From assembly GCA_029213145.1 (NCBI GenBank), contig JARGNK010000014.1:15456-67256 (forward strand): DNA of 51,801 nt, given 5' to 3'. Source of the DNA: Rubripirellula sp. (GTDB lineage: Bacteria > Planctomycetota > Planctomycetia > Pirellulales > Pirellulaceae). The translations under genes were made by a program, and so were the position numbers. This document shows positions 8,313-23,300 of the stretch, one piece after another (the stretch's first letter is position 1; every line of letters begins with the position of its first letter). Under the pieces are notes generated by a model. It was given only the letters and a program-made list of their open reading frames with translations. It had not been told where the DNA came from and did not search any database.

Positions 8313-11300
8313 TTAGAAATCGGCAAACATCTGATCCAGAGCGTTGTTTTCGCCCTCCTCGCGAATTGACGCGGTGTCCTCTGCCAAGGAGTCAACGAGA
8401 GAGTCAACTGCGACCACAGGGGCACTGTCGAACACACTCACCGCCTCAGCGGATGATTCAACTTCAGACACTGTGTCCTGCGATGTAGAAATCGAATCGT
8501 CATCCAAATCAGCCGACTGACTTTCAGCAATCAACAGATCGCCGAGGTAGGTCGAATCGGATGCCATCACGCCACCAGCAAGTGGCATGAAGGAGGATCC
8601 ACTCGACATTCCAACCATTTCCCCCTCGCCAGCCGCGAAGATGTCGCCCAAACGATTGATCACGTTCAATGCATCCCTTGGCGTGACTCGACTGTCGCCA
8701 TTAACGTCTGGGAAAGGAGGCAGATCTGCTGGAATCGATGACGAATCAAGCTCGATGTTGCCTCCGTTACGATCGATCGAGTTAATGATGAGCAAGGCGT
8801 CCAGAGGTGTCACCGCATTGCTGGCGTTGACATCCCAGCGGTTGTTCGGGTTCTGGAATGGATTGTTACCCACCACCAATTTTATGTCCTCAACCTCTCC
8901 GCTGTCGGCATCTCCATTAGGGCCCAGATTTCCTTCTTCACTCAACCTAAAGCGAGCGAAAATCTCACCCGTTGCAGCGGCTGCCGGAACTCGAATGCTA
9001 ACCACATTGACATTCCGCTCAGGACCAGCCGGATCGTTTGGATCGATCGGGTCAGGATCACTGAAGCTGGCAAGCGAACTAAATCGCCGTACTTCATTCG
9101 TCAGGTCTCCAAAGACGCCATTCCCATTCCAATCAAACCAGGCGTCCACGGAGAACGGGCGGCCATCCTGATTGAACACGCTGATTTCGAAGTTCGAGAA
9201 AAACCCTGGTTGTAGGGTACCGACGAGCTCCACGCCGTTATCCTCATCCGCATCTGGTAAACGAGCGTTTTCATCTTCCGTGATCGGTCGATCGTTTGGA
9301 TTAGACGCATCTGGTCGCCATAGAGCAAAGTCATGGTCAACGAGGTGTCGTGGCCCATTCTCACCAGCGGTCGACGTATACGGGCTTGGAGCATCACCGT
9401 AGTCATAACCACCACCGATGAAGATTACCAACTCGCCGAACAAGGCTTGATTACCAACTTCATCGCTGATTCGATCCTCAACGATGGATGTGCCACGAAT
9501 TAACTCAGCACCCTCGATCAACACTCGATCACCCACCAAAGTTTGGTTGACATCAAGTTTGGCCAATGCTTCGCTGAATGCTTCGGCGATTTGCGAAGGT
9601 GAACCGTCCAATGGCACAACCACGGGGATTGGTGTTGACTGGCCAGCAAGTCCCACCTGTGTCAATGCGGTATCCCGCAAATCAATCGACACATTCGATG
9701 TATCAAGCCCGGTCAGCGTTACATCACCGCCGCCAACATTCTGAGCAACCAATCCCAATTGTGACTGGTTGATCGAATTAGCGACCGCATTGGCAACACC
9801 ATCCAGCGAACCGTCAAAGATTGGGATCAAGGTTGAACCTGGAACATCCTGCACACCGTCGAAATCAAGTTCAAAGGTGACTGAGGTCGGGCCACGTGAG
9901 ATCGTAAACGACTGTCCGTCCTCAACGGCAGGACTCAAGTCGGCTCCGTCCGCTGGAATGCTCAGTCCAAAACCAGGTGATGTTCCAATCCTTCCAAATC
10001 CATCGACGATCACCGAGTTGGTGGCCGATGTGACGCCAATTGGATTCGCGAGCCCGGTAATCCGGAAGCTACGCGAAGAGGCGACCAACTGAACTTGCAA
10101 ACCGGAGTTGTTAACCTCAGTGGTCAAAGCCGCAAGCAAGATCTGAGGTGATGCAAAGAACGGGACGGGCACGGCGACATTGCCGGCATTGACTGCCCCA
10201 TCAACATCAAACTCAAACGTTTGCTCAGTTGTTCCGTCAAAGATCGTAACCGTTTCCCCATCTGCGAATGGCGCCACAGTGTCAGCGAGTTCAACATCCA
10301 GAGAGAAGTCCGTGATCTTGAATGCATCATTCAAAGGGTTTCCGTTCAAAGAAACCGATCGAGCAAAAGCCAAGGAAGTCTTCGCATCTGCACGCTCAAG
10401 CTGACCCCGAAGTTCCAGACGATCACCATTGACTGACGCGTTGACTAATAATCCAGAATCATTAATGGTCGTCGCGAGAGCATCCGAAATTTCTGACAAC
10501 CTAGCGGCTTCAGACACCAATACCGGAGTACCGAGAACGGGCTGTGCCAAATCGGTCACCAAAGTAAAGGTTTGTTCGCTGGTTCCGTCAAAGACGGCCA
10601 AGCTTTGACCGACAATGCTGGCCCCAGTCAGTTCTTCGGACGGAATCACGTCCGCACCGAAGTAAGCCGTCGCACCCTGCACGGCGAACAACTCACTTGC
10701 CTTGACCACCGAGTCACGCAACTGAATCCTGTTACCCACAGCAGTGGCGAACAGCTTGACGGATGACAAATTGATTTGCTCAGCCACCGCTGAAGCAATT
10801 TGCTCTGCCGTTGCAGATTCACCAACGCGAACCGGCACTTCGCCAGCTTGCAAGATCGTGTCGATGTTCGCGTTGTCGGTGGTTACGTGGAACACGGTCG
10901 ATTCCGCGGCATGCCCATCGAACACTTCCAGTTTTTGACCTTCGATATTTGGGAACTGGAAGCCAAAGAAATCAAAGCTCAATGCTTCTTCCGAGATGGA
11001 AATACCGATACCGGTATCGACCTCAGTCAAATTACGATTAACCACCTCCGGATTCGAAGTCGGCAGACTGATTTCGGTGAGAGCCCCGTCGAGGTAACTG
11101 GTACCGGGCTGCCCCTGAAGGATTCCAGTCTCGTTACCCAAGAACTCAATGGTGTAAACCGAGTTGTCAAGCCAAATACCTGCCAAAGGTGTCAGGCGAA
11201 TGATGTTATCAGCCGGCTCGTAAGAGAACCGATAATCGACACCCTCGATTAACGTTTCCGTTACGTTGCTGCCAGCCTGCAATCGGGTCAGCAAGATCAA

Positions 11301-14300
11301 CGAACCGTTGACGCTTCCGTCGTCAACGCCAACTCCCGAACTCGGATCAGCTGGTGTGATCCCATCGATCAGCTGAATCTCAAAGGAGTTGTACACGGTG
11401 CCCGTCGTGGAAACGCGACCGCTGTCGATCAACAAGTCATCACCGCGAGGCTTGATCAACGACAGTCTTGGACCGATCGTATCCGCACGGTCCTCTGCAC
11501 CGCGATCTTTGAAGACTCGCGCCCCCACACCAGGTGGAGTGTCGACATTAGGATCATCAACCCGTAACTGACCATTCAGGTCGATGCTCGGTGCGATAAT
11601 TGGAACTGGTGGTAGACCAACCGCTCCACGCAGCGTCAACAACGATGCTCGATCTTGTAACGAGTCAATCGAACTATCAATGGTCGTTGCACCATGTTGT
11701 GGAGTGAACACCAAGCCGCTGGCATCGACGAAAATCTCTTCCGAAGCATCGATAATCTGAGCCGCCAAGCCCAACGAAGCATCGTCTGTACCATTCGCGT
11801 TGGCTGCATTGTTGAAGTAACCAGTTCCGCCAATCACCGTCCGGTCACGCGAAACATCACCAGGCGTTGACAGCGAAACATTGACCCCGGTGGCAAAGTT
11901 AGCCACAACGTTATTCAACAAGGTTGGGCCAGAGTTTTGCGTCACCACAATCCCGTCGCCACCTGGCGTGAACTGAGTCGCTGGAGTCGTGGATAGTGCA
12001 CCAATCGCATCGATGTCGGCACCCGCGGCACCAAACGCTGCTGTTGGCTCATCTGCGGGCGTCACAACATCAATCAAGCGAACGAATGAGAATCGTTCAC
12101 GTGAGCCGAAACCAAACTGGTCCAGGTCAATCATGCCGTCAAAGCCATTCGCGTTGCCGACAAAGAAGAAATCCTCGCCGTTTCGGCTGACTTCGACACG
12201 CACCGTCTCACTAGCACCCGTTTCGTAAATCACCAAGTCAGCGGCCGGCGAGTCATTTCCAGTCAAGAAGTTATCAGTGAACAGGAAGGTTGCTTCACCA
12301 CCGGTGCCAAGCGACAGAGTGAACGTCCCATCAGTAGGCTCAGGCCCTTGCCCGAACCCATCAGGTGAACTAAGTGCTGCCAATGGATTGGTGAAAATAC
12401 CGTCAACGTCACCACCCAGGTCCACCGACACAACTTGATCAGCAAAAGAAATACCACCACGCTCGTATAGGGTTCCACTGAATACCTGTGGACCGAGATC
12501 AGGGCCGGGCTCTGCCAATCCACCCACCAAGGTGTTGTTCACGATCTGATCGTAGCCAACCGGATTGTTCAACGCCCCGCCACCGCCGTTGATTCCTTCA
12601 ATCGCAACACCCGCAAGAGTGTTAAAGGCGAGTACGTTGTTTTGGACCACGACACCAGGAATCAAGCCCTCGGTGTTCAATTCGATCAGGTTTCGCGGGT
12701 AAGTCAACGCGGATGGGAAGGCATCTTGTGCATCACTGGAGAGAACGTTGGCTGTCGCATCTCGCGTGATCGTGACCCCATTCTCCTGGTTGAACAAGAA
12801 CCGACTGTTCTCGATCAAAATGATCCCTTGTTCATCCCGATCACGATTCGCGTCCCCTCGAAGCCCAAAGGTTGTTACCTCACCAAACGAGGGCGAAATC
12901 TCATTGAAACTGATGTCGCCGTACAGATTGATCGTTGAATCAAGGAAGTCACGTGCTTCATTCGAAGCAGGTGTCACCGTGGTGTTCCCACGGGTCGCGT
13001 TGACGTCCAAAACCGATTGGACGCTCGATGAATTCAACGTATTGATCACCGCATCGGCAACTTCGTTCGCTGTTGCCTCGGCCGTCAATTCGATCACGAC
13101 CGCATTAGGATCAGTCAGACCATTGAAGTTACCCTCAGGATCAGCGACATCGAACTCGAAGTTGACCTGATTGAACGAATCAAAGATCGAGAATGAAGCA
13201 CCGTCGAGAAGACCCGAAGCAGGCAGAGCCTGAAGCGTCACACCCGCAGTGAGTCGATCGTTGGTGTCAAAGGTGCGGAATTGTGCTGGGGCATCGCCGA
13301 GCCCGCGTGTCACTAAACCACTGTTCACGTATTCGCTACCATCCCGAATTTCGAACTGGTAGGCACCGCTGGTAGTCGGCTGAGTTGGCGAAACAGGCAG
13401 GGTGAAGTTGTTCGTACCATCAGCAATGAAGTTGGCATTCGGATCGATCGGATTGGCACTCGTGACCACCTCACCACGTTCAGCGAAACCGATAATGAAG
13501 TCATCCAGGTAGACGCCTTCGAAATCGTTGTCTCTTGCTGCATCCAAGAAACCAGCACTGAACTGGAAGCGATCATCCTCTGATCCAAACGGTCCTGAGT
13601 CGTCGATACTGAAACCGGCAACACGAACCGTCGATCCCGCGATCGGAATTGCCGCGGTATCACCGCGAGTGAAACGATTCGCCAACGCCCGACGAACTTG
13701 GAATGCCACTTCCGATGTCGTCAAGAATCGACTGACCGACACGCGGTTGTCAGATCCACCGCCAGTACTCGGCGTCACCGCAAACAGATTCGCCGGGCTC
13801 GCTGCAACATCCAACTCAGCCCCAAAGAATTCGACCAGATTCTCATCGGACCGAATCGCTGACTGCAAAGTAATGCTTACCGAGGCTTGATAAGTGTCGA
13901 CCTGGCCAGGCTCTGCAGAACCGGGGATACGCGGATCGTAGCTATCATTTCCACGACCACTGAAGCCGATGTAGATGACTCCGTCATTGGCAGTCGTCAA
14001 CTGGACTGTGTTGGTTGCAGGATTCGTGATTGAGGGGAGCACATCTCCGTTACCGTCGAAGAAACGAACAACCGAAGTCAGTCCAGGATTCGAGTTCAAC
14101 TGCAAATCGACTTCAATGACCGCACCAGCCTTCACCTCTAAACGTTGCAAATCAACATCGTCGATATTCGTTGGAGGTGCCGCAGGATCACTCACCGTTC
14201 CAAATCGACCTGATCCAATGATCGTCAAGTTGCCGCCGGTGTAGGGCAGGGGAGTCGCTTCGAATATCAAATCGTTCCTTCCTCGGGCGACATTTGGATC

Positions 14301-17300
14301 ATCGCTCGGGTCAGAGAAATCAAATCCGTTGAACTCTGGATTCGGTGGCAGATTCCCTTGAATCTCGAGGGAAACAGTCTCGGCAATTTGGTTGGCGGTC
14401 AGCTCATCCAAAGCGAATCCAGGATTCGCGGCCAGCAAGTCGATTGCTATCTGAGGTGCAGTGACGGTGCGATTGCCATCATCAAGGACGTAGTCTTGTC
14501 CATCGATTGTTACAATCGCGACTTCACTCGGATCGGTGTATAGCTCCGCGAGGACCTGCCCTGAAGGGAACGAGATCGTTGGAGCCAAGTCGACGACGAA
14601 CGTTTCGCCATCGATAACAAATTGCAAATCATCCGACTTTGCCAAGGCGGCTCCGCTGATCACCCGCAGTGACTCTGACGTCGTTGCCGTGGTCCCTTGA
14701 GTCGAGAACTCGACTCGTAAACTCAGCCCCGATTTTCCAGCAAACTCACCGAGAGGAACCCTAGCTTGTCGCCAAGTTGAGTTAACGGAACCGTTGGTGT
14801 CGTACAACTGCTGGACATCAACATCAATATCGTCCGGCTCGAACGGATCTTCCGCATCTGCATACGCTGGGAAAATGAATGGATTTGGATCATCAAACTC
14901 GTCATCGCCCACAAGGCTTTCCAGTGCCAAGTTGTTGGTCGCTACCAGATGTTCGACACCCTCGCTGGTCGTCACGTAAACGCGCAGTGCATCTTGACCA
15001 TCTACGGCCGAGGTCTCCATGAAGTAATTGAAGTACAGCATTGGGAGGTCATCCGATGCATAGCCTTCCAAAGAGAAGGAATTGCTTTGGATCACACCCT
15101 TTGTTCCACCAGGCACATTGAATGTTCTCTCGAAACCTCCGCCATCCAGGCGAGCTTCGGCAGTCGGCCGCTCCACAGGATCAGGGTACAACCGGCCGAA
15201 TGCCCCATCCTCGTATGTAAATGCCAAACTTGTGCCGCCATCAAATGGAAGCCGAGCATTATTGAAGAGTGGATCGATGCCGTGTCCCAGATCGTCACCC
15301 CGAGTCCCCGTCGCGTGCCACATATTGAAATCAACGACGCTGAAGTCCAGCCCTCTGGCACCAAACAGGCCCGTTGAAATTCGACTACGGCCGCCAGCGA
15401 AGACCGGCTGCAATTCACCACGCGTATTGAAGGCCAGAATGTCACCAAAACCAGTAATTCCGAACAGCAATTGGCTAAGCGCTCCGTTCTGGAGACTCAC
15501 AGGGCCAGCACGCAAACCTTCAAAGTTGATACCAACCAAATCCGTCGCCGTATCAACATAGGTCCCAATTTCACGATTGCCGTTCGTCAGCAGAGCACCA
15601 GCACCTACCCGGTACAATTCACCGCGATCACTAACAGCAAACATCGTGTCATTGACAACCTCGATGCCCGTAATCTGCCCGCCCAACTGAATCCCACCCG
15701 CGGTCAGATTGCCTGTCGCATTGAGGATAAAGCCATTTCCAATTGCCAGCGAACGGCCGTTTGGAGTAGCCGAAACGTTGTTCAGTTTTCCTTCATCGGA
15801 TGCCTGATTGACGGCAAGCGAGATTCGCTCGCCGATCGTTTCGACAGTGTCAGTGGGCAACAACAAGATGGCAATGTTGTCACCGTCAACGCCCGGCTCA
15901 CCCGTTTGCGTGAGTGCTCGCGAATCAACATCCAAGCTCACTGCAGTCGGGAACGCGATTTGCGTCCCTGCATCGGAGACAGGAATGTCCGTTTCGCGGC
16001 GAATGACCTCGGCAAGTGCAGAAATCAAAGATTGAGAACTAGTCGATTCACTGACACGCACCTCAATCGCTGAAGGGTTGTTTTTCCCTTCGCTACCCTC
16101 GATCGTCACGCCAGTCCCATTAACCGCCAAGCTTAGTGGTGCGGCATCGAAGAAGACCTCAGCGCCGAGTGACTGACTTGTGATCCCTTCCACGTTCGCG
16201 GTAATTTCGCTCGCCAAGTCTTGGGCGATCGCGTCAATGTTCCGCGTCGTGCCAACAGGATTGACCAGCGAAATCGGGATATTATCGCCTTGCGGTGCTC
16301 CGAATCGAACAAATTCAAAGACGACTGGGACGTTATCTGTTCCCGATACCGTGACCGTGGTTCCTTCATTCAAGAATCCAGCTGGTGTGACAGGGCTGAG
16401 CTGCAAACTCTGACCGGTATTGAATTCAAAAAGAACACCGTCAATGGTCACCGTATCACCGTCACGAACCGGCTGGTTACCATTTGCGACCAAGGTGAAA
16501 CCTTGGTCGAACTCAAACGTCACGGCGTTCGTTACATCGGTTAAGACAAACCGATCACCATCGACCAAGCTTGGCGTCGCAATGCCATTGCTGTTCACCT
16601 CGGTTGCATTCGTGATACCGAGCTGAGTCGCACGTGAGTTCAAGACGAACTCGGTGTCAATCTGACCAACTTCACGCGGACTTGTACCGGCACCTGGATT
16701 GAATCGAGCGCGATCGTAAGATGGCCCATCGACTGCACCCGTCGCATCATCAAATCGATAAAGGATATTCTCGAAGTAACTCAGGCCAAGCCGGTCGATC
16801 GGTCGGTTGCCAACAAAGAAACCTCGCTCTTCACCAAACAATTCGGAAATGGAGATACCTTCGACCTGCACCCCGTCATCACTTTCCTGATCCAATTGAT
16901 CGTTATCAGGAGCCACATTTTGCAAATGGAAGGTATCGATTTCCATCACACCGACGGTGTTCAAATTAACTTCATCAGTCCCGGGCGTCTCGAAGGTGTT
17001 GATCCTCACGTACTCGGAGGAATCGTCGCCGATCTGAGGTCCATTGTCGGTGTATCCAAACAGTTCACCGTTCGCACGGAACGCAACATCTCGAATCACG
17101 TTATCGTCGGTGCCAACGAAACTCCCTAAACCGCCGGGCACATATCTTTCACCGGTAAATGGATTGACAACATGCAGCCTCGTGCCTGTATTCACGTACA
17201 ACATGACGTCGTCAAGTGAATAAGGAACCACGGCATCGTTGCCGAACAAGATTGGCAACTCTGGATCCGATGCCGTTCCGCCACCGGAGAACCCAATCCG

Positions 17301-20300
17301 GTCTTCAGCGATTCGATCGATGGAATCCAAAGGCTCAACCCGCAGCAACGGATTGCTGGAGTCGGCATCGAAGAACTGCCCCAATTGCTCGGGCACGCTG
17401 TCTTGATTGCTGATCGCAATAAAATAGGTTCCCTCATTCAGTTCTGCGGATCCGATAAACGGATCGTTTGTGCCGAAGGACCCTCTCGATAAGTCACTAA
17501 CACCAACCAAATCTTGGGAGTTGGTCGCAGCCGGTGGCTGATCATCTGCGATGTTGCTATCTGTTCCCCACAACACGAGCTGTCGTGCTTGATTGAAAAC
17601 GTAAATGGCGGTATCCGCACGAGCAACGCCATCGGCATAATCGAGGTCGAAGATCGTCGACAGATACAACTGAGCCGCATCACGCGTCAGTTGCTCGTAG
17701 TTAATCGTAAATTGATACCAGTCAACATCGGTGCTGCCGTCCAGAATCCCCCCAACGCTCTTTGCCAATCGGTCGCTGGCAAGCGGGCTGGCAGGGTTGT
17801 CCAACACAAGATCCGCACCAGTCGGCCGAGGGAACAGAAGTGGGTTAGCACCCGTCGGGGTGCTGGCATCGAATTGAGTTTCATAGAGGCCCAATCGCTG
17901 AGCATCAGCAAGTGTTTCATTGGGAGCTAGCTTCTCAAATTCATCTGCGGCGATCGGACTATGGGTCGGTCCACCAATTACTTGAACGCCATTTACAGCG
18001 AAGCGAACATCGCTGAATCGTACTTGTGTTCCGGCAAACACATCTGTCTCACCGAGACGGATCTGCATTTGATAAGCACCGTTCGTCAACCCACCTCGCA
18101 GTTGGCTGGCATCAATTAATGAGTTGTCGCCGGACACGTCACTGTTGGCACTTCGAACACGCACGTGATAAAGGAAACGCTGCCCGATCGAACCGGGCAG
18201 GACCAATCGCATCCCAGCATCACGCGGGTTGGTCGAATAGTCGTCTTGGAAATCGGCATCAGGCGATCCAGGTGCAATCACATCAGGATTCAACGCTCGT
18301 GCTGCGGTTGGGTTGAATCCGCCCTCACCAATCAAGCGATCGGTGTCACCTTTGGCCTCTGACAACGAGTCATCCGACAGAACCCGCACAAACCCGTTGG
18401 CATCAATCAGTTCAATAACCGTGTCCAAGCGAGAATTTGTGCGGTCGATGTCCAACCAAATCTCGACACCTGCTTCGCCAATGAAGGAATAGACGTCCAG
18501 ATCACTTGGCTCCGCGATGGTCCCATCAACGATGAATCCAAGTCGACGATTGTTATCGCCAGAGGATTGATCGGGAGCCAACTCGCCGAGGAATTGTGAC
18601 TGACTCGGAATTGGGTTTGTGTCGTTGACAAGCACATTGCCCAGGTTTGCCGGCTCCGTTTCACTGGTGATCGCAATATTGGCATCCGAGGCCGCTTCGC
18701 GAATCGTGATTCCATCCCAGATTCCAGGAGATGTCACCGCAGTGCTGGTGTCGCTAGTCAAGTTTCGGATCGGCAGTCCGTCGGGCCCAATCGGCAAGCC
18801 GTTATTGTCGGTGTCGACATTCGCTTCACCGTTCGGCGTAAATCCTGCCCCGACCGTGTCATCCGAGAGTGCTGTCAGCACGACAGGAAAATCAGGGTGA
18901 CCGACAATTTGCAGGCTACCACCGATACGATCATCGATGTCGATGTATTCGTCTTCGGAGGTTACCAAGGTACCGCCCGCAACAATCCCTGCTTGGCGAC
19001 GGTTCAGGGTGTCAGGATCGTCACCGTCCTGATTTTGGAACTTCATGACCAAAGAGCCACGGGCATCGCTTTGCAATCGCAAGCCACCCAAAACATGCTG
19101 ATTCGGAATCTCGATCGTGTCACGAACGACGTGAACGATATCGACATCATCCATCACCAATTCGGTAGCGACCTTTCCACCACGAACTTCCAAACCATTG
19201 ATGGAAGCGAAGATCGGATCGCCATTTTGATCGACGACAGGATTTTGCAGCAGAGCATCGTTGCTGATGAAATTGCGATTGGTTGGATCGTTCGGATCGA
19301 CCGTGTTCAGTCGTGTTGTTCCGATACGGTTACCGGAGATCATCGGTCCGGAGTTCCCATTCAGGTCACTCACACGCCCGAGCATTCCAGTGTTTCGTCC
19401 GGCATCGATCACTTCATCCGCAATGAAACTGTTCACATCGAACGTCAGCACTGGCCCGGTGTTATCGACGAACTCGTTGTTCAGCACGACCGGTTGCGAT
19501 GCACGAACGAAAATCGTCCCGCTTGTGTTGTCACCTCGACCGACACGGTCAGATCGAACATCATCCGGATCATTCACGAAGTTTCGTCCGTCTCCGTTGA
19601 TCTCGAGCCGGCTGTTTGCAATCCGAAGGTCTGCTTGCAACGCCTCAATGACATTGAAGGCCCCAAAACCACCCTCAATTCGGGTCGAACCACCCCCGCC
19701 GGCTAAAGTCACGCGATCGAAGGATGCAGCGGCACCATAGGCAATATGAACGCCACCCCAGTCTCCTGGACCTACTTCGGTACCCTGTTCAACAGTACTG
19801 CTTGTATCAAACGACCCGCCAGCTCCATATCGAGCATCATCCAGTGACGTAAACACAATCGGCTTTAACTCGGTGCCTTCGGCGTAAAGATGCCCGCCGA
19901 AGGTGACGTCAATTCGAGAACCGCGAAGCTTGACAACGGAGCCTGGATCAATGACCAGACTTGGGTCCAAACGTCCAATCTGGACGTTATTGGGGACGAT
20001 CGGGATAGTCCCAGCCTCGGCCGTATCAACGAACGTTACATCATTGGTGTTCAGGCGGGCTACTTGCAAATACGGACCGGAATCACCGTTGTTGTCTAAA
20101 GCGGCCCGGTAGAGTCTTCGTCCGGCCAGGTCTTGCCCAGCAGGGACAGTCGGCAGCCCGGTCAGACGAATCGAACCAGAAGCACTGGCACCAACGATCA
20201 CCGACTCTTCGCTAGCCGCCGTTTCATAACCGTTGGCGTCGACGAAGGTCATACGATACCGGTACAAACCAGCCGGCACCGAACCGGCAACTCCAGTCGC

Positions 20301-23300
20301 CGTGGACCGGATCAGCGTTGCACCAGGAGCATCAATACTGGCATTGGGACCGCCAGGATTTCCCTCGATCGCCAGATTTTCTGTCAACACATGCACGATA
20401 TCGGTATCGTCAATTCGTGCACTTACATTCAATTGCTCCAGATTATCGCCGGTTCGAGTTTCGATCCGGATGAACAAGCCATTGATGCTGTTGTCGACGA
20501 TTTCATTGCCGCGAATGTGCGGACCGACTCGTTTGACATCAGGAGTAAACGGTGCCGCTGCCTGGAAACGCTGCTCGTCAAAACGGGTTTCGGCCAGACT
20601 GTCGGGAGTCGCCGCAATCGCTGCATCGGCAGAGTTTGATATACGGCTGTTGATGATCGTTGGCCGTGTCGAGGCCAATTCAATTGGACTAACAACAACT
20701 TGAGGACCATCGACCGCAACAGACCCACCGCCGAATTGGATATCAGCGTATTGAATGTGATTCAAGAAGACCCCCGCCTCCTCAAGATTCACCCGACTGT
20801 CGTCTCGATTGTCGATATCGCCTCGGATGTCGATTCCGCCCCAATCGCCCGCTTCGGGGGAAGCAGATTGGCTGGTGAACGCAACCGTATTTCCGGGCGT
20901 ACCGAGGACTTGGATCGATGTTTCGCTGCGGTCGGTTTGCGACGCTTCGGTCGTACTACCGATGCCAATCCGACTGCGACGCATCAAGAAAGTTGATCCG
21001 GCATCAACGACCAACTGGACGCCACGCGGCAGATCCAAGGTGGCTCCATCAGACAAAGGCAATGCCCGGTTGTCCAACCCGATTTGGTAGGTCCCACCAC
21101 CAACGATGCGAACTTGCTTCTTAACAAGATCACCTACCTGATCGTCAATCTGCTGTTCAGCATTAGCGATCGCGTCATCAATGTTCGCAAATGGGTTCGT
21201 CGCCATACCCAACTGCCCACTACGGGCACCGGTGTATGCCTTATCAACGTAGACCGTATGGATCGGGTCTGAGGGAATGAACCAGAAGTTAAATTCACCG
21301 CCAGCTTCCCCGTCCGCGTCACCGTCGAGTGCGATCTGCGACTGATCAACGATTGATCGCTCACCGTCTGCGTCAAAGGTGATCCTAAGCTCGTAATCAC
21401 CCTCAGTCCGTCCGCCGATCCCGCTGCCACTGATTACCGGATCGTAAACGGTGTTGCCCGAAGCACTAACGCCGACCACATAACGGCCAGCCGACAGTTC
21501 TAATTCGATTAACGAATCGTTGCTGAAGTAATCGTCGTTCGCGGCGATTTCCTGAAACTTTCCGTCACCGATGTCTTGGTAGAGCCGTAAAGCTGTGTCG
21601 AGCGAACTGGCGCTTCTGAGACGTTCAGCAACTGTCTGGATGTTGATCGAACCAGATCGTTCCAGTGAGAACTCATACAGGTCAACGTCGTTGCTCTCGG
21701 GCCTCAGAAGGTACAAACCGTTGACGATATCCGAAGGACTTGGGAAAGCCGGTTCATTGTCATCGCCGGGATTCAAGACCGACACGGTTGCCTGAGTGAC
21801 CGGTTGAGGCAGATGGTCAGCGTAGCCGTAGCCCAACAACTGGCCGATACCGAGCATCGCACCACGGAAGAATTCCCCTCCCGTTTGGTCGTCGATCGAT
21901 TCATCAAAATCTTGGAAATCCATCACGAGCAATTCGTTGCCCGTATCGAGGAATTCTTGGTCGTGCAAGTAAGTATTGCCGAAATCATCCAACGGCCGGG
22001 TCACGACGGTCACGCCACCCACAGCACTGTTTTCGATTGGCAGCGTTCCCGCACCATAGATTTCACCGACCGCGATCGAAATGAAGCGGTTCTCGGTTAA
22101 TGGCTGCCCCGCATCATCCAACGGCACTCCATCGGTTTCCACAAACTGAACCCCGAGATACTCGCTGTAAAGCGACAGAACTTCTCTGGCACGTTGCTTT
22201 TGTTCGTCCGTGATCAGGTTGAAGTAGGTTTGATCAAGGTCAGGCTGGAACGACAACCCGCGGTTTGGATCATCCCCACGCCAGCTAGCCTTAAAGTCGT
22301 AGAAGATCGTTGAAATACCGTCTTCCTGGTCACCGTCCACCCGCCAAACGTCAAGCGGGACGGTACGATCACGACGCGATGGATCATCGGGGCGAATCGA
22401 CCGGACGCCCGGCATTTCATCACCACCAGGAAAATCCAGACCATAGACAGTTGGGTTCTCGATCGTCGCGTTAACCGTTAACGATTTGATTTCGCCAGCA
22501 ACGCCGTTGATCGCATCAGTAAAGGTAATCGCATTACCCGGTTGATTCGGATCAGTTCCCGAGTCAACTGCCGTGACGAATGAATCACCTGGCTCTTGTG
22601 TCAAATCGATCGCTTGCGGTGCCGAAGGCATCGCGCGGTCGGACCCGATCCGCAGGCGTGCCGAACCGGTCAGGAACTCACCGGGGTTATCGGGATCCTG
22701 GAGACGGGACATAGCGTTTGCAAATTCCAGTCGTGCGATCCGCGTCACGGAGTCAAAGGTAACGCGTTCTGGATGAAACCCAACATCATCGATGTTGCTG
22801 ACGGTGTCTCGTGTGAAGACCAATTCGTAAAGAGCCGGATCCTCAGCGTTGCTCACCTGCTCATTCAGGTAAACCTCGATGACATTCAACTCAGGGCTAA
22901 GTGAGCCATTTGAGTCCCGACGAACGGGCGCTGGCACGACCGCCGCAATCTGCGGGGCATTGTCGAGCGAAAACTTCGTCCCAAAATCAACACCATCGTT
23001 GAACGACTCACCCTCGAGATTCTGGAGTGCCAGAGGACCAGACCCAAAGATCTCGATTTGGTAAGTATCTTGAGGCAATGTCTCAGCGAACCGGAACACG
23101 ACTTCATGAGGCGTATCACCGAGGCCAACGTAGCCAGGATTCACAACGGTATCGGTCGCACCTGTTAAAACAAGTGGTGAAAACTGGGTGTCCAAAAGGG
23201 GAGTCGATTCCGACCCGGCCTCTAGTCTCGCAGTCAACAAACGGGACGAATCAGCATTGTTGTTGAGCGCGGCGATCAGATCACCAGCAGTCGACTCCTG

